Shown: positions 16,066 to 24,583 of the stretch, one piece after another | How the letters are laid out: the number at the start of each line of letters is the position of its first letter | Numbering within the stretch: position 1 is the first letter of the stretch | DNA from: Candidatus Venteria ishoeyi | Lineage (GTDB): Bacteria > Pseudomonadota > Gammaproteobacteria > Beggiatoales > Beggiatoaceae | Assembly: GCF_030378065.1 (NCBI RefSeq) | Contig: NZ_JAUCGJ010000002.1 | Location: forward strand, 1 to 64,000 | Length of the DNA: 64,000 nt | Direction: 5' to 3' | Notes under the pieces: model-generated | Seen by the model: only the letters and a program-made list of their open reading frames with translations | What the model was told of the DNA's origin: nothing | Databases searched by the model: none | Position numbers and translations under genes: made by a program

Positions 16066-16885
16066 TGAGATTCTCGCTGGTTTCATGGGCAAAAAAGTAA
16101 ATGCCAACCCCGGCTTGATAACGCCCACTGCCGATTACATCAGGATTGGCATCACGATCTTGTAAGGCAAACCAGCGGTTGAGTTTTTGCAATAAGGCTT
16201 GGCCTTCTTCGGAAGATAATTTGCTCAATACAGGTAAGGCTTCGGCAGGTAAATTGTTATAACAAACTTTTAATTGTAAATAGGATTTTTCTGCTGGTTG
16301 GCTGAAATTGTGTAATAGGGTATCTAATAATAATGCGGTGTCTGTGCCTATAATCACCAAAGCATCCGCCATATTATCGGTGGGAATATAAGCCTGTTTG
16401 CTCAAGCTAATATGGTTGTTACTATCACGTTGCACCGCGCCAATGCGTAATAATTCATCCAACACCGCCCGTACTGGAATATCCCCGCCATATTCTTTTA
16501 CCAAGGCAGTAAAACTATCAGATTCACCTTCTAATGGCAGCACTTTGGGCTGTTGTTGTTCATCTAAATAATCAGCTTTGCGTAACCATCCGTTGAGTAC
16601 CCGTGCCGCACGGTTATATTGCACGGGTACTTGGCCATGATCTTTGACCAAATTGCGTAAGCGTTTGACTTCTTTGCGTGACAAACCCGTGACCACGGCA
16701 ATGCGTGAATCTGTCTGTTTACGCTTAGGCAGGGCAAAATCTTTCTCTACCACCTCAACAAAGGCTTGTTTTGCCAGTTCATCAAACTGCTCATAAGACA
16801 TGCCTAAGCGCAATACCAGACGTGCTAATGACTTGAATATACGCAATAAACTAATGCTTAATGCCTGTTGAATTTTTTCATCCAT
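16052..16885 (-). CDS. DUF6502 family protein
   Basis: 277 residues from the ATG at 16885 (the longer frame adds an unlikely N-terminus). It is helical at the N-terminus (ALSISLLRIFKSLARLVLRLGMSYEQFDELAKQAF) and then holds a winged-helix-like segment with RIAVVTGLSRKEVKRLR near 65-80. That pattern suggests DNA binding, and DUF6502 is the family I recall for it. The C-terminal part is less conserved. The gene overlaps the DUF5666 lipoprotein start by 14 bases, so the two form one unit; it may regulate, or be translationally coupled to, that lipoprotein. Confidence 0.65.
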   Translation of the reverse strand: MDEKIQQALSISLLRIFKSLARLVLRLGMSYEQFDELAKQAFVEVVEKDFALPKRKQTDSRIAVVTGLSRKEVKRLRNLVKDHGQVPVQYNRAARVLNGWLRKADYLDEQQQPKVLPLEGESDSFTALVKEYGGDIPVRAVLDELLRIGAVQRDSNNHISLSKQAYIPTDNMADALVIIGTDTALLLDTLLHNFSQPAEKSYLQLKVCYNNLPAEALPVLSKLSSEEGQALLQKLNRWFALQDRDANPDVIGSGRYQAGVGIYFFAHETSENLNETT

Positions 16886-17108
16886 AGTGATGACTCTATT
16901 TATCCAGTTGCTAATTAGTTGTACTGTTTTTTTATTTTGACTGTTAAAAAACATGACCACTTATCAGTAAATATAGTCCAAAAATAATAAAAAAGTAGAG
17001 GCATTGTATGTTTTTTGGTTTAATTAGACCAGAAATGATGTGTGGTTTATATCGCTATTATTGATTTTAAGTAATTTTATTCATCTCTGATAGAGCAAGG
17101 GAGTTATC

Positions 17109-18917
17109 ATGAACCATAAAAATCTCAAAACTCTGGCCTTATCCGCCAGTATTGCCTTGGCACTGAGCCAAAGCGCATGGGCAAATTCTTATTTTGATAA
17201 CAATAGCCAGATTTTACATATCCCGGAAACTGATGCGGGCATCTTGGGTAGTTATCAACTGGATTTATTAGTCATTAATGCCAACCCTGTAATCCTTGAG
17301 TTACAACAAAACTCAATTGTCAGTGTTAATGCCAGTGCCGATCCTGATGCGACTTACCGAGCAGAAACAGGGGGCTTAGTGATTGAATCCATTGACTTGA
17401 ATGCAAAACAATTTTATGCGGAACTGAGTCAATTGGCAGGCAGCTACCAGTTTGAACTTACACAGCTAACAGAGATTACTACCACAAATCCCCCTGTACA
17501 GGTCTCTGGTGTTATTGTTGATACTGGACAAACCAGTTGTTATGACAATAGTGTTCCCATATCCTGCCCTGAAGCTGGCAGTGAATTTTTTGGTCAAGAT
17601 GCACAATACACAGGTACACAAGCGCAATATAGCGACAATGGCGATGGCACGGTTACAGATAATGTCACTGGCTTGATGTGGGTACAAAGCGTTGACACCA
17701 ACGGCGATGGAGCAATCAATGCCAGCGATAAATTTTCCTTCAGTAATGCTGGGGCTTATGTTGACAGTTTGAACAGCCAAAACCATGCAGGTTATAACGA
17801 TTGGCGATTGCCCAGCATTAAAGAACAATATTCCTTAATGGATTTCAGAGGCGCAGACCCCAGTGGTGAAACTAGCAATGATACTTCCAGCTTCATTCCC
17901 TATATAGACGGTGAGGTGTTTGGCTTCAATTATGGTGATACCAATGCAAATGAGCGGGTTATTGATGCTCAATATGCCAGTAGCAGCCTATATGTTAGTA
18001 CCGCCAGTGGTGAGCAACTGTTGTTTGGGGTGAACTTTGCCGATGGGCGCATCAAAGGTTATGGCTTGCAATTGATGGGGCAGGATAAAACTTTTTATGT
18101 CCAACCTGTACGCGGTGAAGTGTATGGTAATAATCAATTTGTAGACAATAATGATGGCACGGTGACTGACCAAGCCAGCAATTTGATGTGGACACAAAAT
18201 GATAGTAGTGAAGGCATGAACTGGCAACAAGCTCTTACCTGGGCGACACAGAAAAATGCCGAAAACTACTTAGGCTATAACGACTGGCGTTTACCTAATG
18301 TCAAAGAATTGCAATTTATTGTCGATTACAGCCGTTCTCCAGATACCAGCAACAGTGCTGCTATTGACCCTATTTTAAATACCACCGTCATCAGCAACGA
18401 AGCTGGACAAGATGATTATGCCTATTATTGGAGCAGCACCACCCATGTCTCCTCCAACGGTATGGGCGCAGGTGGTTCCTATGTCGCCTTTGGTCGTTCC
18501 TTGGGTTATATGAATGGTAGCTGGCATGATGTCCACGGCGCAGGCAGCCAACGTAGTGATCCCAAAACTGGTAATGCCAGTGATTACCCAACTGGTCATG
18601 GCCCTCAAGGTGATGCGATTCGGATTAACAATTATGTGCGCTTAGTCCGTGGTGGCGTTAGTGATGCGATTCATACAGGCGGCAGCGTAGCAGTTGTCAA
18701 TCCCAATACAGGTGGAGATACGACACAGCCTCCACCATCAGACTCAACAACACCAGATGGTCAACAGCCACCACAAGAAGCACTAAGCGCATGTGCTAAT
18801 CAAACAGAAAATAGCAGTTGCACGATACAAACACCTCAAGGCGATTTAAGCGGAGTTTGTCTTATGGTTGTCAACAACAGCTTAGCTTGTGTACCAGAAA
18901 ACGCACCTTTAAACTAA
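17109..18917 (+). CDS. Exported protein with two DUF1566 (Lcl C-terminal) domains and a PPPEAY-type tail
   Basis: 602 residues. Sec signal peptide (cleavage near SAWA-N, 25). An unassigned N-terminal beta domain (about 27-140) is followed by DUF1566 domain 1 (about 174-335) and domain 2 (about 344-515). Both show NDGTVTD...LMW and GYNDWRLP-x2-KE. After a Pro/Thr-rich linker (about 525-558), the last 40 residues (ACANQ...CTIQTPQGDLSGVC) match in pattern the repeats of the next gene's product. The DUF1566 function is unclear; these domains are typical of surface proteins of aquatic proteobacteria. GGGAG precedes the ATG. Confidence 0.82.
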   Translation: MNHKNLKTLALSASIALALSQSAWANSYFDNNSQILHIPETDAGILGSYQLDLLVINANPVILELQQNSIVSVNASADPDATYRAETGGLVIESIDLNAKQFYAELSQLAGSYQFELTQLTEITTTNPPVQVSGVIVDTGQTSCYDNSVPISCPEAGSEFFGQDAQYTGTQAQYSDNGDGTVTDNVTGLMWVQSVDTNGDGAINASDKFSFSNAGAYVDSLNSQNHAGYNDWRLPSIKEQYSLMDFRGADPSGETSNDTSSFIPYIDGEVFGFNYGDTNANERVIDAQYASSSLYVSTASGEQLLFGVNFADGRIKGYGLQLMGQDKTFYVQPVRGEVYGNNQFVDNNDGTVTDQASNLMWTQNDSSEGMNWQQALTWATQKNAENYLGYNDWRLPNVKELQFIVDYSRSPDTSNSAAIDPILNTTVISNEAGQDDYAYYWSSTTHVSSNGMGAGGSYVAFGRSLGYMNGSWHDVHGAGSQRSDPKTGNASDYPTGHGPQGDAIRINNYVRLVRGGVSDAIHTGGSVAVVNPNTGGDTTQPPPSDSTTPDGQQPPQEALSACANQTENSSCTIQTPQGDLSGVCLMVVNNSLACVPENAPLN

Positions 18918-18957
18918 GGGGGAATTAAGGGAGAATTAAGGTTAGTCTAACAATATG

Positions 18958-18988
18958 AAGTGCATCACTTAATAAAAGTGATGCACTT
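18958..18988 (+). promoter_or_regulatory. Perfect 13-bp hairpin between two exported-protein genes
   Basis: AAGTGCATCACTT and AAGTGATGCACTT pair perfectly around a 5-base loop, 40 bases after the DUF1566 gene stop and 32 bases before the next ATG. No T-run follows (an A-run does). It may protect or separate the two messages, or work as a weak terminator/attenuator. Confidence 0.55.
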
Positions 18989-19019
18989 AAAAATCTTAAA
19001 CATAGAATGGAGAAAAACT

Positions 19020-19469
19020 ATGAGAGTCAAAACAACCACTTTATTAACCTCTCTAACCCTGGTATTAGCCAGTCAATCTGCCCTAGTTTACGCTGAACCA
19101 CAAGGGCGACGTGGCCCACCCCCAGAAGCCTATAGTGCCTGTGAAAATAAAAATGCTGGCGATACCTCACAATTTAAGAGTCCACGCGGTGATACAGTGA
19201 GTGGAACCTGTGAAGATCAAAATGGTACATTAGTGCTTCGCCCCGACAGAGGAGGACGCGGCCCCCGTTCTGATAACCAGCAAGGTAATGCTGATAGAGA
19301 AGGCAATAGAGATAGACGCGGCCCACCCCCAGAAGCCTACACCGCTTGTGAAGGAAAAAGCGCAGGCGATAGATCACAGCTTAAAGACCGCCGTGGTGAA
19401 ACACTAACAGGAACCTGTGAAGAAGATAGAGGCAAACTCGTTCTTAGACCCGACCGTCCAAGAAGATAA
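19020..19469 (+). CDS. Small exported protein with two PPPEAY/CE repeats
   Basis: 149 residues from the ATG at 19020, with GGAG upstream. Signal peptide to about residue 25 (VYA-E). Two copies of a 47-residue unit follow (about 30-77 and 99-146), each with RGPPPEAY, AC-E, AGD-SQ-K, RG-T, GTCE and LVLRPDR, so each repeat carries two cysteines that could form a disulfide. The spacer is Arg/Gly/Asn-rich. This kind of repeat is common in small secreted proteins of proteobacteria, without known function. It shares the repeat with the tail of the preceding protein. Confidence 0.75.
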   Translation: MRVKTTTLLTSLTLVLASQSALVYAEPQGRRGPPPEAYSACENKNAGDTSQFKSPRGDTVSGTCEDQNGTLVLRPDRGGRGPRSDNQQGNADREGNRDRRGPPPEAYTACEGKSAGDRSQLKDRRGETLTGTCEEDRGKLVLRPDRPRR

Positions 19470-19470
19470 G

Positions 19471-19498
19471 CTAAACTTAGCCAGAGTGCCAAGTTTAG
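19471..19498 (+). terminator. Hairpin after the PPPEAY gene
   Basis: CTAAACTT and AAGTTTAG form an 8-bp stem 2 bases after the stop codon. Only a short TT follows, so termination would be weak; 3' end protection is an alternative. Confidence 0.45.
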
Positions 19499-19564
19499 TT
19501 AAAGTAAATGTTAAAAGACTTATGCTTACCTACTTATTTATTTATAAAATCTAGGCTATACTCA

Positions 19565-19722
19565 GCTAACTCGCAGCAAATAATACCCCTCCATTTCGCC
19601 GGTCTTTTTACCCATTTTCCGTGTTGTAAAAACTGTTACATAGCTCACTATGTGCCGGTTTTACGCCTTGAAAATGGATAAAAATCCTGCGCGCTACGGG
19701 GGGTATTTCTTGTGAGTTACCT
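19565..19722 (+). repeat. Long palindromic repeat, type 2 (copy 1)
   Basis: Ends are GCTAACTCGCAGCAAATAAT and, on the opposite strand, GGTAACTCACAAGAAATA. The interior (TACATAGCTCACTATG, GCCTTGAAAATGG, ATAAAAATCCTGCGC) matches the core of the type-1 elements. The 317-base gap between the genes at 19469 and 19787 is otherwise featureless apart from the hairpin at 19471 and the promoter of the next gene. Confidence 0.8.
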
Positions 19723-19786
19723 TATCAACACCCGCTCCAATTTAAATAATGTAAAAAACATTTAACCCAATTAAGGAATTTAACCC

Positions 19787-21532
19787 ATGAGTAAAACCAA
19801 ACTTGCCATTGCAATTAGTACAGCCTTAATGACAATGTCATTAAATCTTCCAGCAGCTATCCAAAATGATCTTACTACCCCAACCACAGTAGAAGCTGGT
19901 TCAGGAGTAATTATTATTCTGGATGAAACCGCAACCCCAACCACAGTAGAAGCTGGTTCAGGAGTAATTATTGTTCTGGATGAAACCGCAACTGACAGTC
20001 ATGTTATCATAGAAATTGATCTAGCAACTGTAGACAAAGATAGTGCTGGTTCTATTAATCCAAGTGTAATGGAATCCCTAACAGTTGAACATATTGCCTT
20101 GTTATCTGCTGATGCAGTAAGTGGACTTACTGCTGAACAAATTGCAAATATTCCTGCTAATGTAGTAAGCGGTTTTAACAAAGAACAACTCAGTAGTATT
20201 GATCCTGATGCCATGAGTGGTTTTAGTGCTGAACAAATCAGCAGTTTAGACCCTGAAGCAGTAACTGGACTTCAAGCCGAACAACTCGCAAATCTTAAAC
20301 ACGATGCAGTAGGTGGTTTTACAGTTGAACTGTTTAATAAATTAACCATAGATGCTGTAGCTGGTTTAACGCTGGATAATATGGGTGGTTTTTCTCCAGA
20401 AGTCATCAATATCCTAGGCATGGATTTGTTATCATCTCTAAATAAAGATGCTTTTATACAAATGCCAGATGGTGATTTATTTCAATTTTTCCTAAATCTC
20501 AACCCACTTTTAGTAACTCCAGTAGACATTGAAGCCTTTATGCCTGTAGGTTGGACGATTGATGTGAAAACTGGTAAGTTGCATACCAAACATCATCATC
20601 ATCATGAACATCACAAACATGGCAAACATCACAAGATGAAATTGCGTGAACTAAAGTTTGATATTACAGTTTTACCTGTTGGTCTCACTCTTCCAACACT
20701 GTTTGATTTAAATTCAACTATATCTCTTGGTGGTGGAGCTGAAGCTGGTGATAGTATTCTTGATGAAATCCAGCAGCTTCTGATAGATAAGGGATTAACT
20801 GGCTTTAACATTCAACAAGAAGAAATGGGAAATATTAAAGTTACAGGAGGCGATGATGTTGAACTTAGCCTTATGCCTGATTCAGATGGTGTAGAGCAGC
20901 TTGAAGAAGGTGCTGTACCAGAAATTTCTATAGATAAAAAAGGACATTTTGTTTTTGTTACTTCATCAGGTCTGAGAATCAAATTACGAGGCGCACCAAA
21001 AGCACCTAAGTTGCTGCTAAATATTAACCCTGGTGGCGAAATTAAAGTCAACAAAAAAGGTAATCTTAAAATCACTATTCCTTCATTAGGACGTGTTATT
21101 GCTGGAAGATGTGATCCATTTATGTTAAAAGCACCAGCAGGTTCAATTCCTGGTATCACTATTATTGGTACACCAGGTATTGATGAAGTTGCCCAGATGA
21201 TTTATGAAGATGGTACCATGCAAATGCTGTATCCTTCTGTGGCTGACGAAGCTGAAAGCGAAGAAGTAGCATTTCCTTATATAAAAAATGGAGCATTCCA
21301 ATTTAAGAGCAATGGTCATATAAACTTCGTTGGACTGCACAGTAATTTCCTTTGGGATGCTACGCCTGATTTCAATATTCAACTCAATTACACCGCACCT
21401 CAGAAAACCCCATATTACAAGTGGGTAACTTTTGGTGAAGTATTTGAATTTATCAATACCAATGGTGATCAGCAGTTATTTTATGCAAAACCTGTTGGTG
21501 ATGAAGCTGAATTTGATGCTGATGAAGAGTAA
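19787..21532 (+). CDS. Exported repeat protein with histidine-rich segment
   Basis: 581 residues, not a known family to me. A signal peptide is visible to about 24. Then comes a perfect 19-residue tandem duplication (about 31-68), about eight 16-residue units of the form LSADAVSGLTAEQIAN (about 94-220), a stretch with 12 His in 20 residues (about 266-285) that could bind Ni/Zn/Cu, and a beta-rich C-terminal domain (about 290-560) ending in an acidic tail. The 16-residue unit recalls AEQ-type solenoid repeats of surface proteins. AAGGAA precedes the ATG. It is probably an envelope or secreted, metal-binding structural protein. Confidence 0.7.
   Translation: MSKTKLAIAISTALMTMSLNLPAAIQNDLTTPTTVEAGSGVIIILDETATPTTVEAGSGVIIVLDETATDSHVIIEIDLATVDKDSAGSINPSVMESLTVEHIALLSADAVSGLTAEQIANIPANVVSGFNKEQLSSIDPDAMSGFSAEQISSLDPEAVTGLQAEQLANLKHDAVGGFTVELFNKLTIDAVAGLTLDNMGGFSPEVINILGMDLLSSLNKDAFIQMPDGDLFQFFLNLNPLLVTPVDIEAFMPVGWTIDVKTGKLHTKHHHHHEHHKHGKHHKMKLRELKFDITVLPVGLTLPTLFDLNSTISLGGGAEAGDSILDEIQQLLIDKGLTGFNIQQEEMGNIKVTGGDDVELSLMPDSDGVEQLEEGAVPEISIDKKGHFVFVTSSGLRIKLRGAPKAPKLLLNINPGGEIKVNKKGNLKITIPSLGRVIAGRCDPFMLKAPAGSIPGITIIGTPGIDEVAQMIYEDGTMQMLYPSVADEAESEEVAFPYIKNGAFQFKSNGHINFVGLHSNFLWDATPDFNIQLNYTAPQKTPYYKWVTFGEVFEFINTNGDQQLFYAKPVGDEAEFDADEE
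19877..19990 (+). repeat. 57-bp tandem duplication within the coding sequence
   Basis: Two consecutive 57-base units (19877-19933 and 19934-19990) differ at one base (ATT to GTT). They encode the same 19-residue block, TPTTVEAGSGVIIILDETA. The near identity points to a recent duplication or slippage event. Confidence 0.9.
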
Positions 21533-21538
21533 TTTGAG

Positions 21539-22080
21539 TAGGAGTGAGGATGAAATAAGTACAGGAACTGGGCGCAGGATTTTTATTTTCCATGCACAAG
21601 GTTAAAACCTTCGCCTTTCAGGCGAACAGATTTATCTCTGATGTTTAACGGTAAAACTTAAAATATGGGTTTTAGCACTAACACCCCAAAGGGGTATTTT
21701 AATATAGCTTGGGGCAACGCCCCAAGGTAGAGAATGACACGTTTACGCCCTGAAAGGGCAGGTTAAAATGATTGCAATATTTTAATTTGCCCTTTCAGGG
21801 CGTGAATGGCACGGATACAATTCCAGGGGTGTTACCCCTGGCTATATTAATGCGCCCCGTTGGGGCTAAACAACAGGGCTTGTCCGCCCTGTATCTCGGC
21901 TTTCAGCCGCCAAATGCTCTAACCCACCCGTCTTTTAGCGGGTGGTTGTTTAGTCATTTTCAAGGCGTGAAAACAGGCGCATAGCAAGCTATGTAACTGC
22001 CTAAGTCCAAACAGGCACAACGCAGAAAATGGAGAAAAAGACCAGCCAAGTTGCTGAAGTTATAAAATTCTCGCTCCTAT
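21539..22080 (+). repeat. Long palindromic repeat, type 1 (copy 3), split by an insertion
   Basis: The left end (21539-21590, TAGGAGTGAGGATGAAATAA and GGGCGCAGGATTTTTATT) and the right part (21955-22080, CATTTTCAAGGCGTGAAAAC through TTCTCGCTCCTA) are the two pieces of one type-1 element. About 364 unrelated bases separate them, the hairpin cluster described separately. The gap of 623 bases between the convergent genes holds nothing else. Confidence 0.8.
21591..21954. repeat. Cluster of REP-like hairpins inserted in the palindromic repeat
   Basis: At least seven short stem-loops follow one another: ACCCC-AAA-GGGGT (21683), CTTGGGGC-AAC-GCCCCAAG (21708), CGCCCTGAAAGGGC paired with its complement 29 bases on (21746/21789), CAGGGGT/ACCCCTG (21824), GCCCC-GTT-GGGGC (21854), ACAGGGC/GCCCTGT (21873), CGGCT-TTC-AGCCG (21898) and ACCCG/CGGGT (21926). 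No reading frame is credible. GC-rich stems of this kind occur in dispersed REP families in many bacteria. Confidence 0.8.
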
Positions 22081-22155
22081 ATACTCAAAACCGGAAATCC
22101 AACCATTTTGAGTAAACATTTGGACTTTGGGCAAATTTGTCCAAAGTCCAACAGG

Positions 22156-23565
22156 TTAAATAACATGCAATTCCGGTGGTTTTTTATCATTGCGATCACG
22201 CATCCTCGCATAAAGTTGATACAGCGTGGTTTGCAGACCCTCTTCAATACCGGGATGATAAAACGGCATTTTTAATAAATCCCCTACAGTTTGCCCCTGT
22301 TCGATACTCCAGGCTAATAAATGCCCTAAATGTTCACCACGGGGTGCAATCATTGCCGCACCCACCAGTTTATGGGTGGTTTTATCGGCATATAAACGCA
22401 ATATCCCATGATCTTCACCCATCATCACTGCACGATTTTGTAATTGGAAATTTAACTCAGCGATAGTGATATTGGGATCACCTTTGATTTCATGCCAGTT
22501 TTTGCCAATTTGAACGATATTCGGATCAGTGAAAGTGATATGGAATGGCTGTTTGCGCTGAAATGCCTGCTTTTCATAACAACTATTATAAGCCGCGATA
22601 CGACCTTCATCACAGGCTTCATGAAATAAGGTGGATTCACCATCAATATCACCTGCCAGAAAAATCGGGTAATCAGCAATTTGCATGGTCGTGCGATCAA
22701 AGCTGGGAATACCTCTGGCATCGGTTTGGGAAATAAAACGCTCCAGCCCCAGTCCTTTGAGGTTAGGTCTACGCCCCAAAGTGATGAGTAACTTATCGGA
22801 TAGTTCACTGTTATCACCACTAAATACCCGTAATTGCCGACCATCTTCTTTAACCCGCACCGCACGGCCCAACCATAGCGGCATTTCCTGATGCAACAGA
22901 TGAATTGCGGTTTTATTCACTACAGGGTCTTGTAAGCCAGCAATTTTTTTCTGAAAATCAAAGCCACTGATTTCAATGCCAAGCCGTTGCAGTGCTTGGC
23001 CTAATTCCAGGCCGATACCGCTTAAGCCAATCACGGTGATTGCAGGGGGCAGGTCTTTTTGTTCAAACAGGGTGTCGGTAGTGAGTATGCGATCTGAAAA
23101 TTTTTCCCAGCCTTCAGGAATTACCGGGCTGGAGCCAGTCGCCAGAATGATTTTATCGGCCTGAATCAATTTATTACGCACTTTCAGAATATTTGGCTCA
23201 ACAAAAGTGGCAAAACCCTGCATCCGGTTGTTAGCAGGAATTCGTTTCATGCTGTTGACGACGCGTGCGACAAATCGATCCCGTAATTTGCGAATATGGC
23301 GCAAAATTGCGGCCTGATCTATTTGCGCATTGCTCACTTTTCCCGTTTGAAAAGCCCGTAGTTCCGTAATACTTTGCGCCTGTTCCGCAAAACGTACCAG
23401 TGCTTTGCTGGGCATTCCGCCAGTGCGCGCGCAGGTGGTGCCATAATTACCTGCTTCAATCAGCAAAAAATCACCCTCTGTGGCATCACGCACATCCGGC
23501 GTTGCATAGAGACCTGCAGTACCAGCACCGATAATCGCAACAGACACTTTTCTATCGATATTCAT
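22156..23565 (-). CDS. Dihydrolipoamide-dehydrogenase-like flavoprotein lacking one redox cysteine
   Basis: 469 residues, a class-I pyridine-nucleotide-disulfide oxidoreductase fold: FAD motif GAGTAG at 13-18, second Rossmann motif GLSGIGLELG near 180, FLAGDIDG FAD site, and dimerisation domain with a HPGIEE end. The redox site reads TTCARTGGMPSK: Cys45 is kept but the second cysteine (position 50, normally in GCMPSK or GCIPSK) is Gly, encoded GGA. A normal dithiol cycle is therefore not possible. It may work with a single-thiol substrate, as in some CoA or persulfide reductases, or be a quinone/other reductase. It overlaps the upstream gene by 4 bases. Confidence 0.75.
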   Translation of the reverse strand: MNIDRKVSVAIIGAGTAGLYATPDVRDATEGDFLLIEAGNYGTTCARTGGMPSKALVRFAEQAQSITELRAFQTGKVSNAQIDQAAILRHIRKLRDRFVARVVNSMKRIPANNRMQGFATFVEPNILKVRNKLIQADKIILATGSSPVIPEGWEKFSDRILTTDTLFEQKDLPPAITVIGLSGIGLELGQALQRLGIEISGFDFQKKIAGLQDPVVNKTAIHLLHQEMPLWLGRAVRVKEDGRQLRVFSGDNSELSDKLLITLGRRPNLKGLGLERFISQTDARGIPSFDRTTMQIADYPIFLAGDIDGESTLFHEACDEGRIAAYNSCYEKQAFQRKQPFHITFTDPNIVQIGKNWHEIKGDPNITIAELNFQLQNRAVMMGEDHGILRLYADKTTHKLVGAAMIAPRGEHLGHLLAWSIEQGQTVGDLLKMPFYHPGIEEGLQTTLYQLYARMRDRNDKKPPELHVI

Positions 23566-24083
23566 GGCTGTTCCTGTGACGCCAGCGGGCTTAATGTTTG
23601 TTCTATACGCTGAATGATTTTCTGCTCAATTGTCCGTAATAAAGGTAAGGCCGGACTATCTGCCTGTGCCAGATGAGAGGGACGTAAAAACAAAATAATG
23701 GACATGTCTGCTTGTTTAATCAGCGTTAAACGCAAGGGAAACAAAGCCAGCAGCGCAGGTTCCAACTGGCTGATCTCCATTGTCTCCTGGCTTTGGTAAA
23801 TCGTCAGGCGGTTAATTTTTTTAACACTGTATTGATATTGCTTATCCGATACTGAATAGGCGGTAAAGTCTGGTAGCGCATTAAGTCGAAAACCTTCAGC
23901 TTGCAAGCCGCTATGCAAGGTTTTATAAGTTGCTGCAAAATCAGCTTGCACGGCATACTGATAAATACTGGCTTCATCAGTTTTTGCCGATAAAACTGAG
24001 AATGATGCAAGCAGCAAACATGAACAACAAAATCGCAACAGTAAAAGCATGGGCAGGCTCCTTATAGAGATTTTCAGGCACAT
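23562..24083 (-). CDS. Exported DUF302-like protein
   Basis: 173 residues with a long hydrophobic N-terminus (signal peptide, about 10-32, cleavage near LSA-K). The mature part starts with a DUF302-like pattern (ADFAATYKTLHSGLQAEGFRL) and a later alternation of strands. The match is weak, so the family call is tentative. ATGA overlap with the flavoprotein gene makes translational coupling likely. An AGGAAATT site precedes the start at 24083. Confidence 0.6.
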   Translation of the reverse strand: MCLKISIRSLPMLLLLRFCCSCLLLASFSVLSAKTDEASIYQYAVQADFAATYKTLHSGLQAEGFRLNALPDFTAYSVSDKQYQYSVKKINRLTIYQSQETMEISQLEPALLALFPLRLTLIKQADMSIILFLRPSHLAQADSPALPLLRTIEQKIIQRIEQTLSPLASQEQP

Positions 24084-24167
24084 AATTTCCTGGCAGCGAC
24101 AGCGCTTGGCATGTTGGCAGCACCCACGCTGGAAACTTTTAGCCTATGAAAAACTATAACCTATAAA

Positions 24168-24578
24168 CTAACGTGAAGCCAGTTCATTAACCACCTGTTC
24201 CGGCGCAGTTTCCCAGAGTTTTTCCAGTTGATAAAAAGCCCGCACTTCCGGCTGCATGACATGGGCAATAACATCGCCTAGATCAACCAGCACCCATTCT
24301 GAGTTATTTTCACCCTCAGTACCCACGGGTTGTTGCCCTTGAGCTTTGGCTTTTTCCACGACATTATTGGCAATCGCCGCTACCTGGCGGTTGGATGCGC
24401 CGCTGGCAATGATCATGATGTCGGTAACATCGCTGATTGCCCGCACATCCAGCACGGAAATATCCTGTGCTTTCAGATCTTCCATGGCATCAATAACCAG
24501 ATCGCGCAGTTGTTCGGTGGAGAGTTGAGTTGCAGCCAGAGGAGAAACTGCTGAAGTGAGTGTAGTAATATCAGACAT
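24168..24578 (-). CDS. rsfS: Ribosomal silencing factor RsfS
   Basis: 136 residues. The Iojap/RsfS core is clear: EDLKAQDISVLDVRAISDVTD, IIASGASNRQVAAIA, and EWVLVDLGDVIAHVM near the end. RsfS binds ribosomal protein L14 (uL14) and blocks subunit joining during starvation. It follows nadD by 5 bases, the usual gammaproteobacterial order. The N-terminal 20 residues are an extension beyond the core. Confidence 0.95.
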   Translation of the reverse strand: MSDITTLTSAVSPLAATQLSTEQLRDLVIDAMEDLKAQDISVLDVRAISDVTDIMIIASGASNRQVAAIANNVVEKAKAQGQQPVGTEGENNSEWVLVDLGDVIAHVMQPEVRAFYQLEKLWETAPEQVVNELASR

Positions 24579-24583
24579 AATGA

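Noticed and set aside
19877-19990. Direct repeats considered as a CRISPR-like array
   Set aside because: Only two contiguous 57-base units without spacers, inside a gene and preserving the reading frame; no cas genes in the window.
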